Below, one piece after another: positions 42,648 to 51,683 of a stretch of 64,000 nucleotides of DNA. The notes beneath the pieces were generated by a model. It ran no database searches, was not told the DNA's origin, and saw only the letters and a program-made list of their open reading frames with translations. The stretch comes from Bacteroidetes bacterium UBA6221. Lineage in GTDB: Bacteria > Bacteroidota > Bacteroidia > Chitinophagales > Chitinophagaceae. The translations under genes were made by a program, and so were the position numbers. Numbering within the stretch: position 1 is the first letter of the stretch; every line of letters begins with the position of its first letter. The stretch covers positions 1,324-65,323 of the forward strand of contig DISB01000010.1 of assembly GCA_002421685.1 (NCBI GenBank). Direction: 5' to 3'.

Positions 42648-44327
42648 TTATCTTTTGAATGTATATTTAATTGTTTCCGTATTGCCGTTTTCGTCCGCAG
42701 CGGTTATTTCGAGCATATGGTCACCTTTGGGACAATACTCATCAAAAGTATAAAAGAAAATATCGCCACTTTGTTCGAAAGGCACCCATTTGCCATCTAT
42801 TGTCCCCTCAAACTTGTCTACAGATGTAATATCCTCGCTGGCCCTGAAAGTTATTCTGTTTGCTTTCAAAAGGGCTTCCCTGGTTTGCAGGGGTATTAAT
42901 TTCGGGGGCGTAGTATCGGCCACCAGCCAGTATTCGCCAAAGTTCCTTACAGATGCACGGTACCAGCCGTTATCGTAGGTGGCGGCCTTTCCGTCATCTT
43001 TTTTGCCGTCGTTATATACCATGGCTATTTTGCTGTGCAGGTCAAAAGGCACAGGCTTATTGGGTTTGATGTATAATGTGAAATAGGTATGCACAGGTAC
43101 CGTGGGATTATGTAATTTATACCTTGCGGAATATGCCGTCATATCCGCCTTTTCTTCAAAGCTGAAGCATACATCGTCATAAAGATCTTTGCTGTCAAGG
43201 CTAAATTTTACGTTTGGATGTGTAAAGCTGTTTGGCCTGTTTACTTTGAAGAGCTCGTCCTTGCATACGGGCGCAGCAGTGGTATCGCCGTTGTAGCGCA
43301 GGTAGAAGTCTATAGAGGTTTGGTTGCCGGCAGCATCCGCCAATTCCATTTTAATCCGGTGTGGTTTGCCATCACTGATGTCCAGCCGGCCTTTAACATT
43401 ATTCAGTTCTGTGTATAGGTGTGTGAGGTAATTGCCGGGAAGAAGGAAGAACTGTTGTACCCACCTGTCTTTTTCTTTTTTGGTTTTATGGTCTGCAAAT
43501 GCGTGCAGGTAGCGTGTTATATCGTAACTGATATTGTCGATAGTGATGCTGCTTTGCAGTTGATCATCCATATACAATGCGCCTTTATACATGGTCAGCG
43601 TGTTTTTACTTTCGTCCATATAGTCAAATTCATCTATACCGATGCCTGCCAACGGCGTGCTCACTACTACCGTGTCTATAACATAGTTATTACCCTTCTT
43701 CTTCGGTGTTTTAAATAATGGTTGTTGTTCATATACACTTTGCCTCATATCGTAGAATACTACATGATATGGTACCGGCGCCGTATTGTCTTTAATATCG
43801 AAACCGAATAATGCGGGATTTACCGGGTGTTCATTTTTAGAATTACGTATTTCAAAATGCAGGTGGGGTGCTGTAGAGCCGCCGGTATTCCCGGAATATG
43901 CTATCAGGTCGCCTTTTTTCACCGGGAATTTTGACGCGGGAACATACAGGTCAACAGTCCAGCTTTTGCGCTTGTATTGTTCTACCCTCATGTACTCCTG
44001 TATTGCCGGGGCGAAATCATTAAGGTGAGCATACAGTGTAGTGTAGCCATTGGGATGCGCAAGATAGAGCGCATGGCCAAAACCACCATTCTGCATCCTG
44101 ATGCGCGATACATAGCCATCGGCTGCGGCACGCACTGGCAGGTTTTCCCTTCCTTCTGTTTTTATATCGAGCCCGCTGTGAAAATGGTTGGCCCTGCATT
44201 CGCCGAAGTTGCCGGCCAGCACGATAGGTATATCCAGGGGATTACGGAAATAACCTTTGGGATAATCCTGTGCAGAAAGCGCAAGCGGAAGTTGAAGCAT
44301 TAAGAAAAAAGATATAAACTGTCGCAT
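42648..44327 (-). CDS. M23 family metallopeptidase
   Basis: 559 residues from the ATG at 44327 (MRQFISFFLMLQLPLALSAQ), which is a signal peptide; the frame continues upstream to 44369 but would bury the signal. The N-terminal LytM domain (about 30-170) has the zinc motif HFHSGLD and the second HLHFEI, with GFGHALYLAHPNGYTTLYAH between. The C-terminal region (about 230-559) is beta-rich with no named domain. Probably cleaves peptidoglycan cross-links, but lacks a classic LytM-only length. Followed after 3 bp by bcp, which may be co-transcribed. Confidence 0.9.
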   Translation of the reverse strand: MRQFISFFLMLQLPLALSAQDYPKGYFRNPLDIPIVLAGNFGECRANHFHSGLDIKTEGRENLPVRAAADGYVSRIRMQNGGFGHALYLAHPNGYTTLYAHLNDFAPAIQEYMRVEQYKRKSWTVDLYVPASKFPVKKGDLIAYSGNTGGSTAPHLHFEIRNSKNEHPVNPALFGFDIKDNTAPVPYHVVFYDMRQSVYEQQPLFKTPKKKGNNYVIDTVVVSTPLAGIGIDEFDYMDESKNTLTMYKGALYMDDQLQSSITIDNISYDITRYLHAFADHKTKKEKDRWVQQFFLLPGNYLTHLYTELNNVKGRLDISDGKPHRIKMELADAAGNQTSIDFYLRYNGDTTAAPVCKDELFKVNRPNSFTHPNVKFSLDSKDLYDDVCFSFEEKADMTAYSARYKLHNPTVPVHTYFTLYIKPNKPVPFDLHSKIAMVYNDGKKDDGKAATYDNGWYRASVRNFGEYWLVADTTPPKLIPLQTREALLKANRITFRASEDITSVDKFEGTIDGKWVPFEQSGDIFFYTFDEYCPKGDHMLEITAADENGNTETIKYTFKR

Positions 44328-44395
44328 TTCAAAAAAAGGGGTATTCAATATGGTCACTAAGATAAACACATCGTCAAAGCTTTCAGAATAAAACT

Positions 44396-44403
44396 TAAAT
44401 TTG
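44396..44403 (+). promoter_or_regulatory. Candidate -7 box of the DUF6787-like gene
   Basis: TAAATTTG matches TAnnTTTG about 30 bp before ATG 44434; no clear -33. Confidence 0.4.
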
Positions 44404-44433
44404 CACCGCTGCTAAAACTGCTCCCGACTGATA

Positions 44434-44715
44434 ATGTTTGACAAGCTAAAAAAAAAGTGGAATGTAACAGGTGTGCAATTACTCCTTATACTTTGCACTT
44501 TTGCCATTGGCGGCAGTATGGACGGTTTTATTTCGCGCCGTATTATAACGCTCTTCCCCCTGGATAAAGGCGTGCTTTGGTGGGTAGTGTATATAGTCAT
44601 GCTCACGTTATTATGGCCGTTGTGTGTATTGGTCATCAGTATCTTTTTCGGGCAATTCCGTTTTTTTAAAAGTTACCTAGTCCGTGTTGCACGCCGTATG
44701 CGGTTGATAAAGTAA
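44434..44715 (+). CDS. Small inner-membrane protein (DUF6787-like)
   Basis: 93 residues with two strong membrane helices (about 15-35, VQLLLILCTFAIGGSM; and 48-70, VLWWVVYIVMLTLLWPLCVL), a basic N-terminus (MFDKLKKKWNV) and a basic end (RVARRMRLIK). The segment GSMDGFISRRIITLFPLDKG links the helices. I recall it as a conserved Bacteroidota small-membrane family of unknown function. Its stop abuts recO, which is convergent. Confidence 0.78.
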   Translation: MFDKLKKKWNVTGVQLLLILCTFAIGGSMDGFISRRIITLFPLDKGVLWWVVYIVMLTLLWPLCVLVISIFFGQFRFFKSYLVRVARRMRLIK

Positions 44716-45456
44716 TTATCCGTGTAGCACAGCCCTCAATACAGGCAGCGACTTTATTTCGCCCATATGCTGTGTGTGGTTGTGAATAAAAGCGATGAGC
44801 CAGTCCAACAGGCGGAAACGTGATGCGCCGTTCATCTCCACAGTAGTTATTTCATTAATATTCCGGGCTTGCAGCAGGCTGTCTAACATGCGTGCGTCTT
44901 CGTCGGATACAAAGGGCCGTTCTGCGGGTAAATACCCGGTAAACCCGCCTTCCTGCAAATTCAGGTGCGGGGTTGCCTCGCTATACCTGCCGTTGATATT
45001 GTAGCCCAGTATGTTGCAGCAAGCCGCCAGGAAATATACAGGGTAATTGCCCGCCTTGTTTACATCTTCGCTATCCAGGCTGCAGAAATATTCATATGCC
45101 AGGTCAAACAATTCAGGCAGGTTTGCATGTTCAGGCAATAGCCTGAGCAATAGCTCTACAGAAAATAATGCAATGCTGTTCTTTACTACATGCTCCTGCA
45201 ATGAATGGTAAATATAGGCAGGTTGAAATTCCTTTATTCTCTGAAGGTTGGCCTGTGGCTTGTAATACACCACCATATCGAGCAACATGGCGGGCTGTAA
45301 TAATCCTGCCCTGCTTTGCTTTGTTTTGCCACTGGTGCGTATTCCCTGCACCATGTAAGATTGTACACCATACATATCAGTAAAGATGGTGCAAACTAAG
45401 CTGGTGTCGCCGTACTTGACGGAGCGTAGCACTATCCCCCTTGTTTTTTGCAGCAT
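44716..45456 (-). CDS. recO: DNA repair protein RecO
   Basis: 246 residues. OB-fold N-terminal domain TRGIVLRSVKYGDTSLVCTI, YGVQSYMVQGIRTS, then helices of the RecO C-terminal domain (NSIALFSVELLLRLLPEHAN, LPELFDLAYEYFCSLD). RecO loads RecA onto SSB-coated single-stranded DNA with RecR. The C-terminal zinc-finger Cys set of many RecO proteins is absent, as is common in Bacteroidota. It follows the porZ gene by 3 bp in the same direction. Confidence 0.95.
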   Translation of the reverse strand: MLQKTRGIVLRSVKYGDTSLVCTIFTDMYGVQSYMVQGIRTSGKTKQSRAGLLQPAMLLDMVVYYKPQANLQRIKEFQPAYIYHSLQEHVVKNSIALFSVELLLRLLPEHANLPELFDLAYEYFCSLDSEDVNKAGNYPVYFLAACCNILGYNINGRYSEATPHLNLQEGGFTGYLPAERPFVSDEDARMLDSLLQARNINEITTVEMNGASRFRLLDWLIAFIHNHTQHMGEIKSLPVLRAVLHG

Positions 45457-45459
45457 ATA

Positions 45460-47748
45460 CTACTCCATGAATACCATTTTGCCCTTCACGGTCTGAGAGC
45501 CGTCTTTGTTGGTGCCAAATATCAGGTACACCCCCGACTGTGGCCTGCGGCCGGTATAGTCCAGCCCGTTCCACACTGCCTGGCCGCCGAGGGCAGTTGT
45601 CCTGTATATCAGTTGGCCCGATATATCGGTAATGCGTACATCGGCGTTTTCTACAAAGCCTTTAATAGCTATAGTGCCGGAATAACCTGAGGGGACCGGG
45701 TTAGGAAAAGTAACGAGTTCACTATTTTGCTCGCCGCCGTCGGTAGCGGTGCCACGATAACTCATGAGCCCCAGCTCTGTGCCTATATATACATCGCCTG
45801 TGACAGAGTCTATCGTGATTTTTTGGATGATGTCTGATGGCAACGGGCTGTTATCTTTTGTAAAGCGTTCGATAATCTCATCTCCGTTGGGCGATATCAG
45901 CCATACCCCATTGTTGGTGCCTATCCATTTACGGTTGGCCCCATCTACTGCAATGGCCCGCACCTGCTCGTTCTGGAAAAGATAACCGGCAAACTGGTCG
46001 AACTGGACTATACGTTTTTCGGCCTGGCATTGTCCCTCTATTACCTGCGATGGGCAGTTAACAATGCCTATGCCATTGGCAGTGCCTATCCAGATACTTC
46101 CGGTTTTATCATTAGCCAGGCTATATACCTCGTTGTCCGGCAGGCCTTCGCTGGTCCGCAATGTTCCATACCGGTCATCGGCCGGATTTTCGGGGGTATG
46201 GTTGTCATCATATATAATAACACCTCCACCGCTTGGCGCAGCATACCATTTCTGGTTTTGATCGTCTACTATGAGGTGTGCTGCAGAGTTTTGTATGGTA
46301 CGGGGAATGGAAACAATGAATTTGTGCCATCGCCCGTCCGGTGTACGTGCTATCAATTCGCTCGGGGTTCCGCCCAGTACTGTAGCCCACAGCACTCCGT
46401 CGTTATCAAAAGCAAGTCCGCTGATGCGGTATAAGGTTGAGCCTGTGCTGGAAGGATCTATAAAGGAATTTTGCTTATAGTATTCGTACGAGCCATCGGG
46501 CTTCAGGATAAATAACCCGCTTTGCGTAGATCCGGCATAGATATTCCCATCCGGTCCCTTAATTATGTTTACGAAGTCAACTACACTGTCGCCAAATGGT
46601 GGATAAACAAAGCGACGATAGTTCTCCCACTCGCCTTCTTTGTATACCGAAAATCCCCCATTGTTGTTTAAAGGAATATACCTGTCGTTGTAGCTGCCGT
46701 GTGCGACCAGTATTTCACGGTTCTGCACGTAAATATCATAGCTGGTTACGTCGCCCGGTCCTTCCGGCGGAACAGTATTGTAGGGACTACCTCTAAATTT
46801 TCGCACCTGTAACACATCATAAGAGCTGGACAGCCACTTCGTGCTTTCCTGGTCCGGCATATCCAGCAGTTCGTAGCAATGTTCCGTGCTAAAAGAATCA
46901 ATGAGGTTGTAAGCCGTATCCAATTGCCTGGTCATACCTTTGAAGGTGCTGTCGTTGTATTCCATGATCCAGACGCCATTAATACCTTCCTGAAGGTTGA
47001 TGATAGAGCTATCGGCAGTATAAACTTGTTGTAATGTATCAGCTGATAATACGAATACCTTGTTGCGCATGGCTGCAAACAGCCTGTTGTTCGATTCGAC
47101 GACTGCAATGAAGTTGCGCGCGCTATCCATCTGTGTCCATGCCTGGAATGCCTGGAGGTTAGGGCTGTTTTTGGGAGCACGGTACAAACCGGCAGCCGTA
47201 GCCGTATAGAAATAGTCGCCATTGGCCGCAAAATCAATTATCGGGACCGTCTGGCTATTCACAGTGAACGTGTAGGTCTCCTTCACCTCGTCGCGGGCAA
47301 GATTGAGCACCACTATCCCTACATCCGTGCTCAGGTATGCCAGGCCTTTTTCGGTGTATATATTGTTTATGCGCTTGGTGCCGGCAACACTTTTCAGCTT
47401 CAGGTCGGGAATGTTATAAAATACGCCGTCTCTGAACAGGTCGATATTGCTGTTTTGGTATGCAAGTATCACCGTGCCTGTATGCTCATCGTAGGCTATT
47501 TTCGACATGCCGACGTCCGACATGCCGTTGACCTTGTTGTATGGCGTCGTTTCCTGCGTGGCAATAGACTGGATATAAAACGCATATTGGGTTGCTACAA
47601 AAATGTTTGAGCCATCGGTGGCAATACTGACGGCGCTGGTGTAAGGCAAATGCGACTGCCATTGCCCTATTGGCATATCCTGCGCAATAGCGCCCGAACA
47701 GAAGCGGGCCAAAACGAACATTAAAACTAATAACCTCTTGATATTCAT
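45460..47748 (-). CDS. porZ: T9SS component PorZ
   Basis: 762 residues. Signal peptide about 1-22 (GAIA|Q), then the conserved start MPIGQWQSHLPYTSAVSIAT. Two beta-propeller parts follow with repeated two-component-regulator blades (GIWRSTDDG-like loops such as GSIWIGTANGIGIVNCPS, KWIGTNNGVWLISPNGDEII, VYIGTELGLMSYRGTATDGG), and the end is a sorting-type domain (TFPNPVPSGYSGTIAIKGFV, GVYLIFGTNKDGSQTVKGKM). PorZ delivers A-LPS to the attachment complex at the surface. Adjacency with recO (3 bp) is characteristic. Single-copy essential part of the secretion system used by the sorted proteins elsewhere in the window. Confidence 0.92.
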   Translation of the reverse strand: MNIKRLLVLMFVLARFCSGAIAQDMPIGQWQSHLPYTSAVSIATDGSNIFVATQYAFYIQSIATQETTPYNKVNGMSDVGMSKIAYDEHTGTVILAYQNSNIDLFRDGVFYNIPDLKLKSVAGTKRINNIYTEKGLAYLSTDVGIVVLNLARDEVKETYTFTVNSQTVPIIDFAANGDYFYTATAAGLYRAPKNSPNLQAFQAWTQMDSARNFIAVVESNNRLFAAMRNKVFVLSADTLQQVYTADSSIINLQEGINGVWIMEYNDSTFKGMTRQLDTAYNLIDSFSTEHCYELLDMPDQESTKWLSSSYDVLQVRKFRGSPYNTVPPEGPGDVTSYDIYVQNREILVAHGSYNDRYIPLNNNGGFSVYKEGEWENYRRFVYPPFGDSVVDFVNIIKGPDGNIYAGSTQSGLFILKPDGSYEYYKQNSFIDPSSTGSTLYRISGLAFDNDGVLWATVLGGTPSELIARTPDGRWHKFIVSIPRTIQNSAAHLIVDDQNQKWYAAPSGGGVIIYDDNHTPENPADDRYGTLRTSEGLPDNEVYSLANDKTGSIWIGTANGIGIVNCPSQVIEGQCQAEKRIVQFDQFAGYLFQNEQVRAIAVDGANRKWIGTNNGVWLISPNGDEIIERFTKDNSPLPSDIIQKITIDSVTGDVYIGTELGLMSYRGTATDGGEQNSELVTFPNPVPSGYSGTIAIKGFVENADVRITDISGQLIYRTTALGGQAVWNGLDYTGRRPQSGVYLIFGTNKDGSQTVKGKMVFME

Positions 47749-47793
47749 AGTACCGGAACGTTCTGAACTAACTTAAATAAAAAACGGGGCGGC

Positions 47794-47810
47794 GGGGCCG
47801 ATATTGCCCC
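47794..47810 (-). terminator. Weak terminator after purN
   Basis: Arms ggggc (47794-47798) and gcccc (47806-47810); a T run occurs only some distance after it on the minus strand. Confidence 0.35.
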
Positions 47811-47820
47811 ATGTAAATTA

Positions 47821-48387
47821 TTAAATATTCTCCAACAGGTATTCAATGGTCCTGGGATAAAAAAAGTGTTCCAGCCGGTGTATCCTCATGGCCAATGTAT
47901 CCGTACTATCATGAGAATATACCGGGCAATGGGCCTGGAGTATTTTACTTCCTTCGTCATATATTTCGTTTACATGGTGGATAGTGATGCCACTTTCTCT
48001 TTCGCCTGCGCTCAATACAGCTTCATGAACCTTTTGGCCATACATGCCTTTGCCGCCATATTTGGGTAAAAGAGCCGGGTGTATGTTAATGATACGGTCA
48101 GGAAAGGCATTTACTATAGGTTCCGGGACCTTCCATAGAAAACCGGCAAGTACGATCAGGGCCGGATTGTATGATTGTAATTGACCAATAAAGTTGTCAC
48201 TTGCAAGCTCCTGTTTACCGATTATTTGAGAAGGGATACCTTCCGCCGCCGCTATGTCCAGGACACCTGCGTCCGCTTTATTACTGACAATCAATGCCAC
48301 CGATGCCAGCTTATTTGCCTTGAAATAGTCAATAATAGCCTGCGCATTGCTACCCTTTCCTGACGCGAATATGATTAATGAATGCAT
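47821..48387 (-). CDS. purN: Phosphoribosylglycinamide formyltransferase
   Basis: 188 residues from ATG 48387 (MHSLIIFASGKGSNAQAIID); the extension from 48465 overlaps the divergent S4-domain gene and is not conserved-looking. It catalyses the third step of purine synthesis using 10-formyl-THF. Active site Asn-x-His in RIINIHPALLPKYGGKGMYG, and Asp in HHVNEIYDEGSKI. Length is normal. Divergent from the S4 gene with about 90 bp between the starts. Confidence 0.95.
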   Translation of the reverse strand: MHSLIIFASGKGSNAQAIIDYFKANKLASVALIVSNKADAGVLDIAAAEGIPSQIIGKQELASDNFIGQLQSYNPALIVLAGFLWKVPEPIVNAFPDRIINIHPALLPKYGGKGMYGQKVHEAVLSAGERESGITIHHVNEIYDEGSKILQAHCPVYSHDSTDTLAMRIHRLEHFFYPRTIEYLLENI

Positions 48388-48477
48388 TGCTGTGTTTGAA
48401 GCAGGACGTAAAAATATACAACCCGCTGCTTTTCCGGCATTATTATTTGATATTTGTTTGAGCATTCCGCTGTGAGC

Positions 48478-48867
48478 ATGGAAAACAAGACAAGAATTGA
48501 TAAATACCTATGGGCGATACGGGTTTTCAAAACACGCAGCCAGGCTACACGCGCCTGCGACGATGGGAAAGTGAAGATGGTGGGAGTGGCCGTCAAGCCA
48601 TCGAAGATCGTGGCAATAGGCGATGTACTGGACATAAAAGCTGAGGGCCGGAAATGGACCATTGAAGTAACCGGTATTATACAGAACAGGGTAAAATATG
48701 AGGAAGCGGTAAAGAATTATATCGATTTGACGTCTGAAGAAGACAAGCAATATAATACACGCCTGTCCACAAGCTTTTACACCGGAAAGCGCCTAAGCAA
48801 AACAGGTCGCCCCACTAAGAAACAGCGGCGCGACCTGGATGATATCTTTAATGAATTGCCTGAATAG
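48478..48867 (+). CDS. S4-domain RNA-binding protein (Hsp15-like)
   Basis: 129 residues from ATG 48478 (MENKTRIDKYLWAIRVFKTR); the ATG 24 nt upstream would prefix MFEHSAVS. Residues about 5-55 are an S4 fold (RIDKYLWAIRVFKTRSQATR, GKVKMVGVAVKPSKIVAIGD). The basic C-terminus (TGKRLSKTGRPTKKQRRDLD) matches the tail of the Hsp15 group, which binds stalled 50S subunits carrying nascent chains. Small, cytoplasmic. Name hslR could apply but orthology is not certain. Confidence 0.9.
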   Translation: MENKTRIDKYLWAIRVFKTRSQATRACDDGKVKMVGVAVKPSKIVAIGDVLDIKAEGRKWTIEVTGIIQNRVKYEEAVKNYIDLTSEEDKQYNTRLSTSFYTGKRLSKTGRPTKKQRRDLDDIFNELPE

Positions 48868-48872
48868 CAATA

Positions 48873-49991
48873 CTAATACAGTGCTGTGAAGTTCGGTTTC
48901 ACCGACGGGACTTCGAGCCTTACCCATGTCTGTCCAAGGTCGTCGCTGCGGTATATACCATCGCTGGTAGCTATAAATACATACTCGCCTTTGCGTTCGT
49001 TCTTAAACACATTGTCTTTGGCTACTATACCGTTGATATGAACGCCCTTTTTAAGACCTATGCTACCCGGCTCCCAAACACCCTGGCCCGACAGGCGCCA
49101 GATACCGTTATTCCTGGTACCCACTATCAGCACTTTTCCGAACGGCGCTGCGGCTGAAGTTATGTCTTTTACAACATCTCCGCCTAACACTATATCCGGC
49201 AGCTTAGAGAAATTTGCGCCGTCGTCGGTACTGCGCCAAATGCCGTAATCCGTTCCGCCGTCCAGCATTACCGCTAGAATGTCATTTCTTTGGGTAATAA
49301 TGAACATTTGGCCAGTACCGGCGGCAGGAAGGCCGTTGGCGCTGGTATTTTGCCATAGAGAAACGAAGTCGCGCTTCAGCCATAAGCGGCGGCTGGCATC
49401 GTCAAATGCCAGAACGGTTCCGTTGGCCTGCCTGGCAAATGACGTTACTTTATTACCTACTGCACCCAGCGCATCATCCTGGGGATAATACCATACGGAA
49501 TCAATATGTCCATTATAATCGTTATAGGCAATACCTTTCTCCTTGTTTGAAGCTGCGTAAATCCTGTCCTGCTTTGTTCCGCCATAATCGGCATAACCTG
49601 GCAGGTTGATCATTGCAGATGGGCCAAACGACGCTGGGTTAAGCTCCAGTTTATCCATGAAATTAAAAGTGGTATAGGTACCGTCGCTTTCACTGATGTA
49701 CACCGCTGATGTACCAAACCTGACAAAAATATTCTCACCTGAAGTCCAGATGCTCTGCATCGACGAGCCCTGTGTGGTATTGAATACGTTAAACCTTTCC
49801 CCGTCATAAGTGCTATACAAGAGACCCGCGGAGTCGGCAAAATGCAGGGAGTATGGTTTGGTTATTACATTCAGGTTATCCAGGTTAGTATCCCTGGGGA
49901 CGCAACCCTGGAGCGCAAAAGCCGCCAAAGCTATACAACCGAAGGTATATGCTGTATATAAAGGACGCATTGATGTACTAATTTTCATCAA
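48873..49991 (-). CDS. BNR/Asp-box lipoprotein
   Basis: 372 residues. Lipoprotein signal ending AFALQGC, Cys29 by this start (the ATG at MRPLY, residue 8, is an alternative). The body shows propeller-like repeats, including Asp-boxes STDDGANF and SDDLGQTW near the C-terminal half, and blades such as DRIYAASNKEKGIAYNDYNG, NNGIWRLSGQGVWEPGSIGL and EYVFIATSDGIYRSDD. Sialidase-fold but no sialidase catalytic residues can be assigned. Role unknown; surface location. No operon partner. Confidence 0.88.
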   Translation of the reverse strand: MMKISTSMRPLYTAYTFGCIALAAFALQGCVPRDTNLDNLNVITKPYSLHFADSAGLLYSTYDGERFNVFNTTQGSSMQSIWTSGENIFVRFGTSAVYISESDGTYTTFNFMDKLELNPASFGPSAMINLPGYADYGGTKQDRIYAASNKEKGIAYNDYNGHIDSVWYYPQDDALGAVGNKVTSFARQANGTVLAFDDASRRLWLKRDFVSLWQNTSANGLPAAGTGQMFIITQRNDILAVMLDGGTDYGIWRSTDDGANFSKLPDIVLGGDVVKDITSAAAPFGKVLIVGTRNNGIWRLSGQGVWEPGSIGLKKGVHINGIVAKDNVFKNERKGEYVFIATSDGIYRSDDLGQTWVRLEVPSVKPNFTALY

Positions 49992-50107
49992 GTTTAGGAA
50001 AAAATGTTAACAAATCAAAGGTTTTGTTAAATGAATAGACCGTTGTAATTCTTTAATGGTTTGCAATCGGCTAATCTAAAGCGACATATTTAAAAAATAT
50101 GCGTTTA

Positions 50108-50509
50108 TCAAAACGGCAAATCATCTACATTTTCAGGCGAGGGGTTATAATTTACATTGGTATTACCTGTATTTTGAGCAGGGTACGACTGCGGTGCCGG
50201 CGGTGTGTGTGCGCCAGGTTGAGCGTTTTCTACCCTCCATGCATCCAGGTTGGTTATATAGTTGACATTCCCGTCGCGCTCCCATTTGTTGCCCTTGATA
50301 TTGAAGCTCACTTTTACAGTATCGCCAATGTGGTAGTTGTCAATTATCTCGCATTTATTCTGCACCAGTTGCATTTTGGCATAGTTGGTGTACACATTGC
50401 CGTTTATCTCTTCAGAGATTTCCAATACAAACTCGCGTTTCTTAAAACGGTCACTTACCTGCTGTGTTTCATTGATAGCCACCAACTTCCCGGTTAGTTC
50501 AAAACTCAT
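50108..50509 (-). CDS. DUF3127 OB-fold protein with SSB-like C-terminal tip
   Basis: 133 residues. OB-fold-type N-terminal domain (about 1-95): MSFELTGKLVAINETQQVSD, RFKKREFVLEISEEI, IGDTVKVSFNIKGNKWERDG, YITNLDAWRVE. A Pro/Gln/Asn-rich linker follows, then the end ENVDDLPF. The acidic DDLPF tip is like the DDIPF of SSB, which recruits repair proteins such as RecO. DUF3127 is described as SSB-like; nucleic-acid binding is an inference. No neighbour in operon; the tRNA is 107 bp upstream on the same strand. Confidence 0.9.
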   Translation of the reverse strand: MSFELTGKLVAINETQQVSDRFKKREFVLEISEEINGNVYTNYAKMQLVQNKCEIIDNYHIGDTVKVSFNIKGNKWERDGNVNYITNLDAWRVENAQPGAHTPPAPQSYPAQNTGNTNVNYNPSPENVDDLPF

Positions 50510-50577
50510 ATATTTAATTTTTTATTGATTACAATTTTTAACGAGGGATGTAAAACTAATAAATAGCGCAGGAAATA

Positions 50578-50604
50578 AAAAAAGTGCCTGAAAGGCACTT
50601 TTTT
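50578..50604 (-). terminator. Terminator of tRNA-His
   Basis: Arms aaaaaagtgcc (50578-50588) and ggcactttttt (50594-50604), 5-nt loop, immediately downstream of the tRNA on the minus strand. Confidence 0.9.
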
Positions 50605-50615
50605 ATAATTACCAG

Positions 50616-50690
50616 GGAGACAAATGGGTCTCGAACCCACGACCTTCGGAACCACAATCCGATGCTCTAACCAACTGAGCTACTGTCTCC
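50616..50690 (-). tRNA. tRNA-His (GTG anticodon)
   Basis: Cloverleaf on the minus strand: D-arm GCTCAGTTGGTTAGAGC, anticodon loop TTGTGGT (anticodon GTG), T-loop TTCGAGA. The 5' end carries the extra G(-1) that pairs with C73, the hallmark of tRNA-His. The CCA end is not encoded (the following bases are CTG). Confidence 0.97.
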
Positions 50691-50706
50691 GTGTGAAATT
50701 GGGAAG

Positions 50707-50714
50707 CAAAGGTA
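50707..50714 (-). promoter_or_regulatory. Candidate -7 box of tRNA-His
   Basis: TACCTTTG on the minus strand, 17 bp upstream of the tRNA 5' end; no clear -33. Confidence 0.55.
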
Positions 50715-50825
50715 AGAAAATTTGATATTCCATCGTACTGCTGGTTGCTGTTTTTCCGTAAAACTTATCGATGAAACAAAAGGGCGTTTATTCCAGTTTT
50801 AACAAATAAAACGTACACAGGACAC

Positions 50826-50833
50826 TATATTTG
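50826..50833 (+). promoter_or_regulatory. Candidate -7 box of the outer-membrane-barrel gene
   Basis: TATATTTG, perfect match to TAnnTTTG, 17 bp before ATG 50851; a T-rich TTTT about 25 bp upstream. Confidence 0.5.
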
Positions 50834-50850
50834 CGCTTCAATTCATATTT

Positions 50851-51564
50851 ATGACTCTACGTTACGCTTATGTGGCGCTGGTAATGCTGGTTATGGCTGC
50901 TACTACTACCAATGCACAGGATGTGGTAAAAGACGGTCCGAAACCGGAAAAGACCAATTTCTCAAAACCCTCCCGAGATTTCCTGATGTTGCAGTTTATG
51001 TATAACGGCTGGCTGAATGCACCCGACTCGCTTAAAACCACCGGCATAGGCCGCGGGTTCAATGGCTATATATGCTACGATTTTCCTATGAAAAAATCCA
51101 ATTTCAGTTTTGCGGCAGGTATCGGCGTGGGTGTAGATAACATTTACCTGAAAGACCAGCAAGTAGTTTTAACCGATAATGATACGAACGCACAGGCGAG
51201 ATTTGTTCCTGAAACAGTGAATTATAAGAAATATAAAGTAACTACTACCTACCTTGAAGCGCCATTTGAATTACGTTTTTTTGGCAATAAAGAAAACCGG
51301 AACAAGGGCTTTAAGGCAGCCGCAGGCCTCAGGGTGGGTACGCTGATAGGCGCTCATACCAGAGGGAAAGAAGACGGTACCAAGATCACTTACAAAGTTA
51401 ACACGAAGCGCTTCCTGGAAACATGGCGCTTTGCGGGAACTCTTCGCCTCGGTTATGGTAATTTTACCATACTCGGCACATACAACCTCACTAACCTGTA
51501 TAAAGAGAACCAGGGACCGCCCATCACGCCGTTCTCGATAGGTTTGTGTATAACAGGATTATAA
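50851..51564 (+). CDS. PorT-like outer-membrane beta-barrel protein
   Basis: 237 residues. Signal peptide about 1-22 (TTNA|Q). Strands alternate in the way of an 8-stranded barrel: RDFLMLQFMYNGWLNAP, GFNGYICYDFPMKKSNFSFA, TTYLEAPFELRFFGNKE, KAAAGLRVGTLIGAHTRG, WRFAGTLRLGYGNFTILGTY, ending in PFSIGLCITGL with a C-terminal hydrophobic strand. It belongs to the large PorT/outer-membrane-beta-barrel group but is not PorT itself as far as can be seen. Function unknown. Confidence 0.85.
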   Translation: MTLRYAYVALVMLVMAATTTNAQDVVKDGPKPEKTNFSKPSRDFLMLQFMYNGWLNAPDSLKTTGIGRGFNGYICYDFPMKKSNFSFAAGIGVGVDNIYLKDQQVVLTDNDTNAQARFVPETVNYKKYKVTTTYLEAPFELRFFGNKENRNKGFKAAAGLRVGTLIGAHTRGKEDGTKITYKVNTKRFLETWRFAGTLRLGYGNFTILGTYNLTNLYKENQGPPITPFSIGLCITGL

Positions 51565-51583
51565 AAAAATTTTTAGCAACAAT

Positions 51584-51607
51584 GAGCCCGCAGATGCGGG
51601 CTTTTTT
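51584..51607 (+). terminator. Terminator of the beta-barrel gene
   Basis: Arms gcccgc (51586-51591) and gcgggc (51596-51601), 4-nt loop, six T. Confidence 0.9.
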
Positions 51608-51683
51608 ATTATGCGTAAGGCCGCTCTGAAAAATTTCCATTGCATTCTGTAACTTTTCTTCCTGTCCCCCGATTTATGTACGA

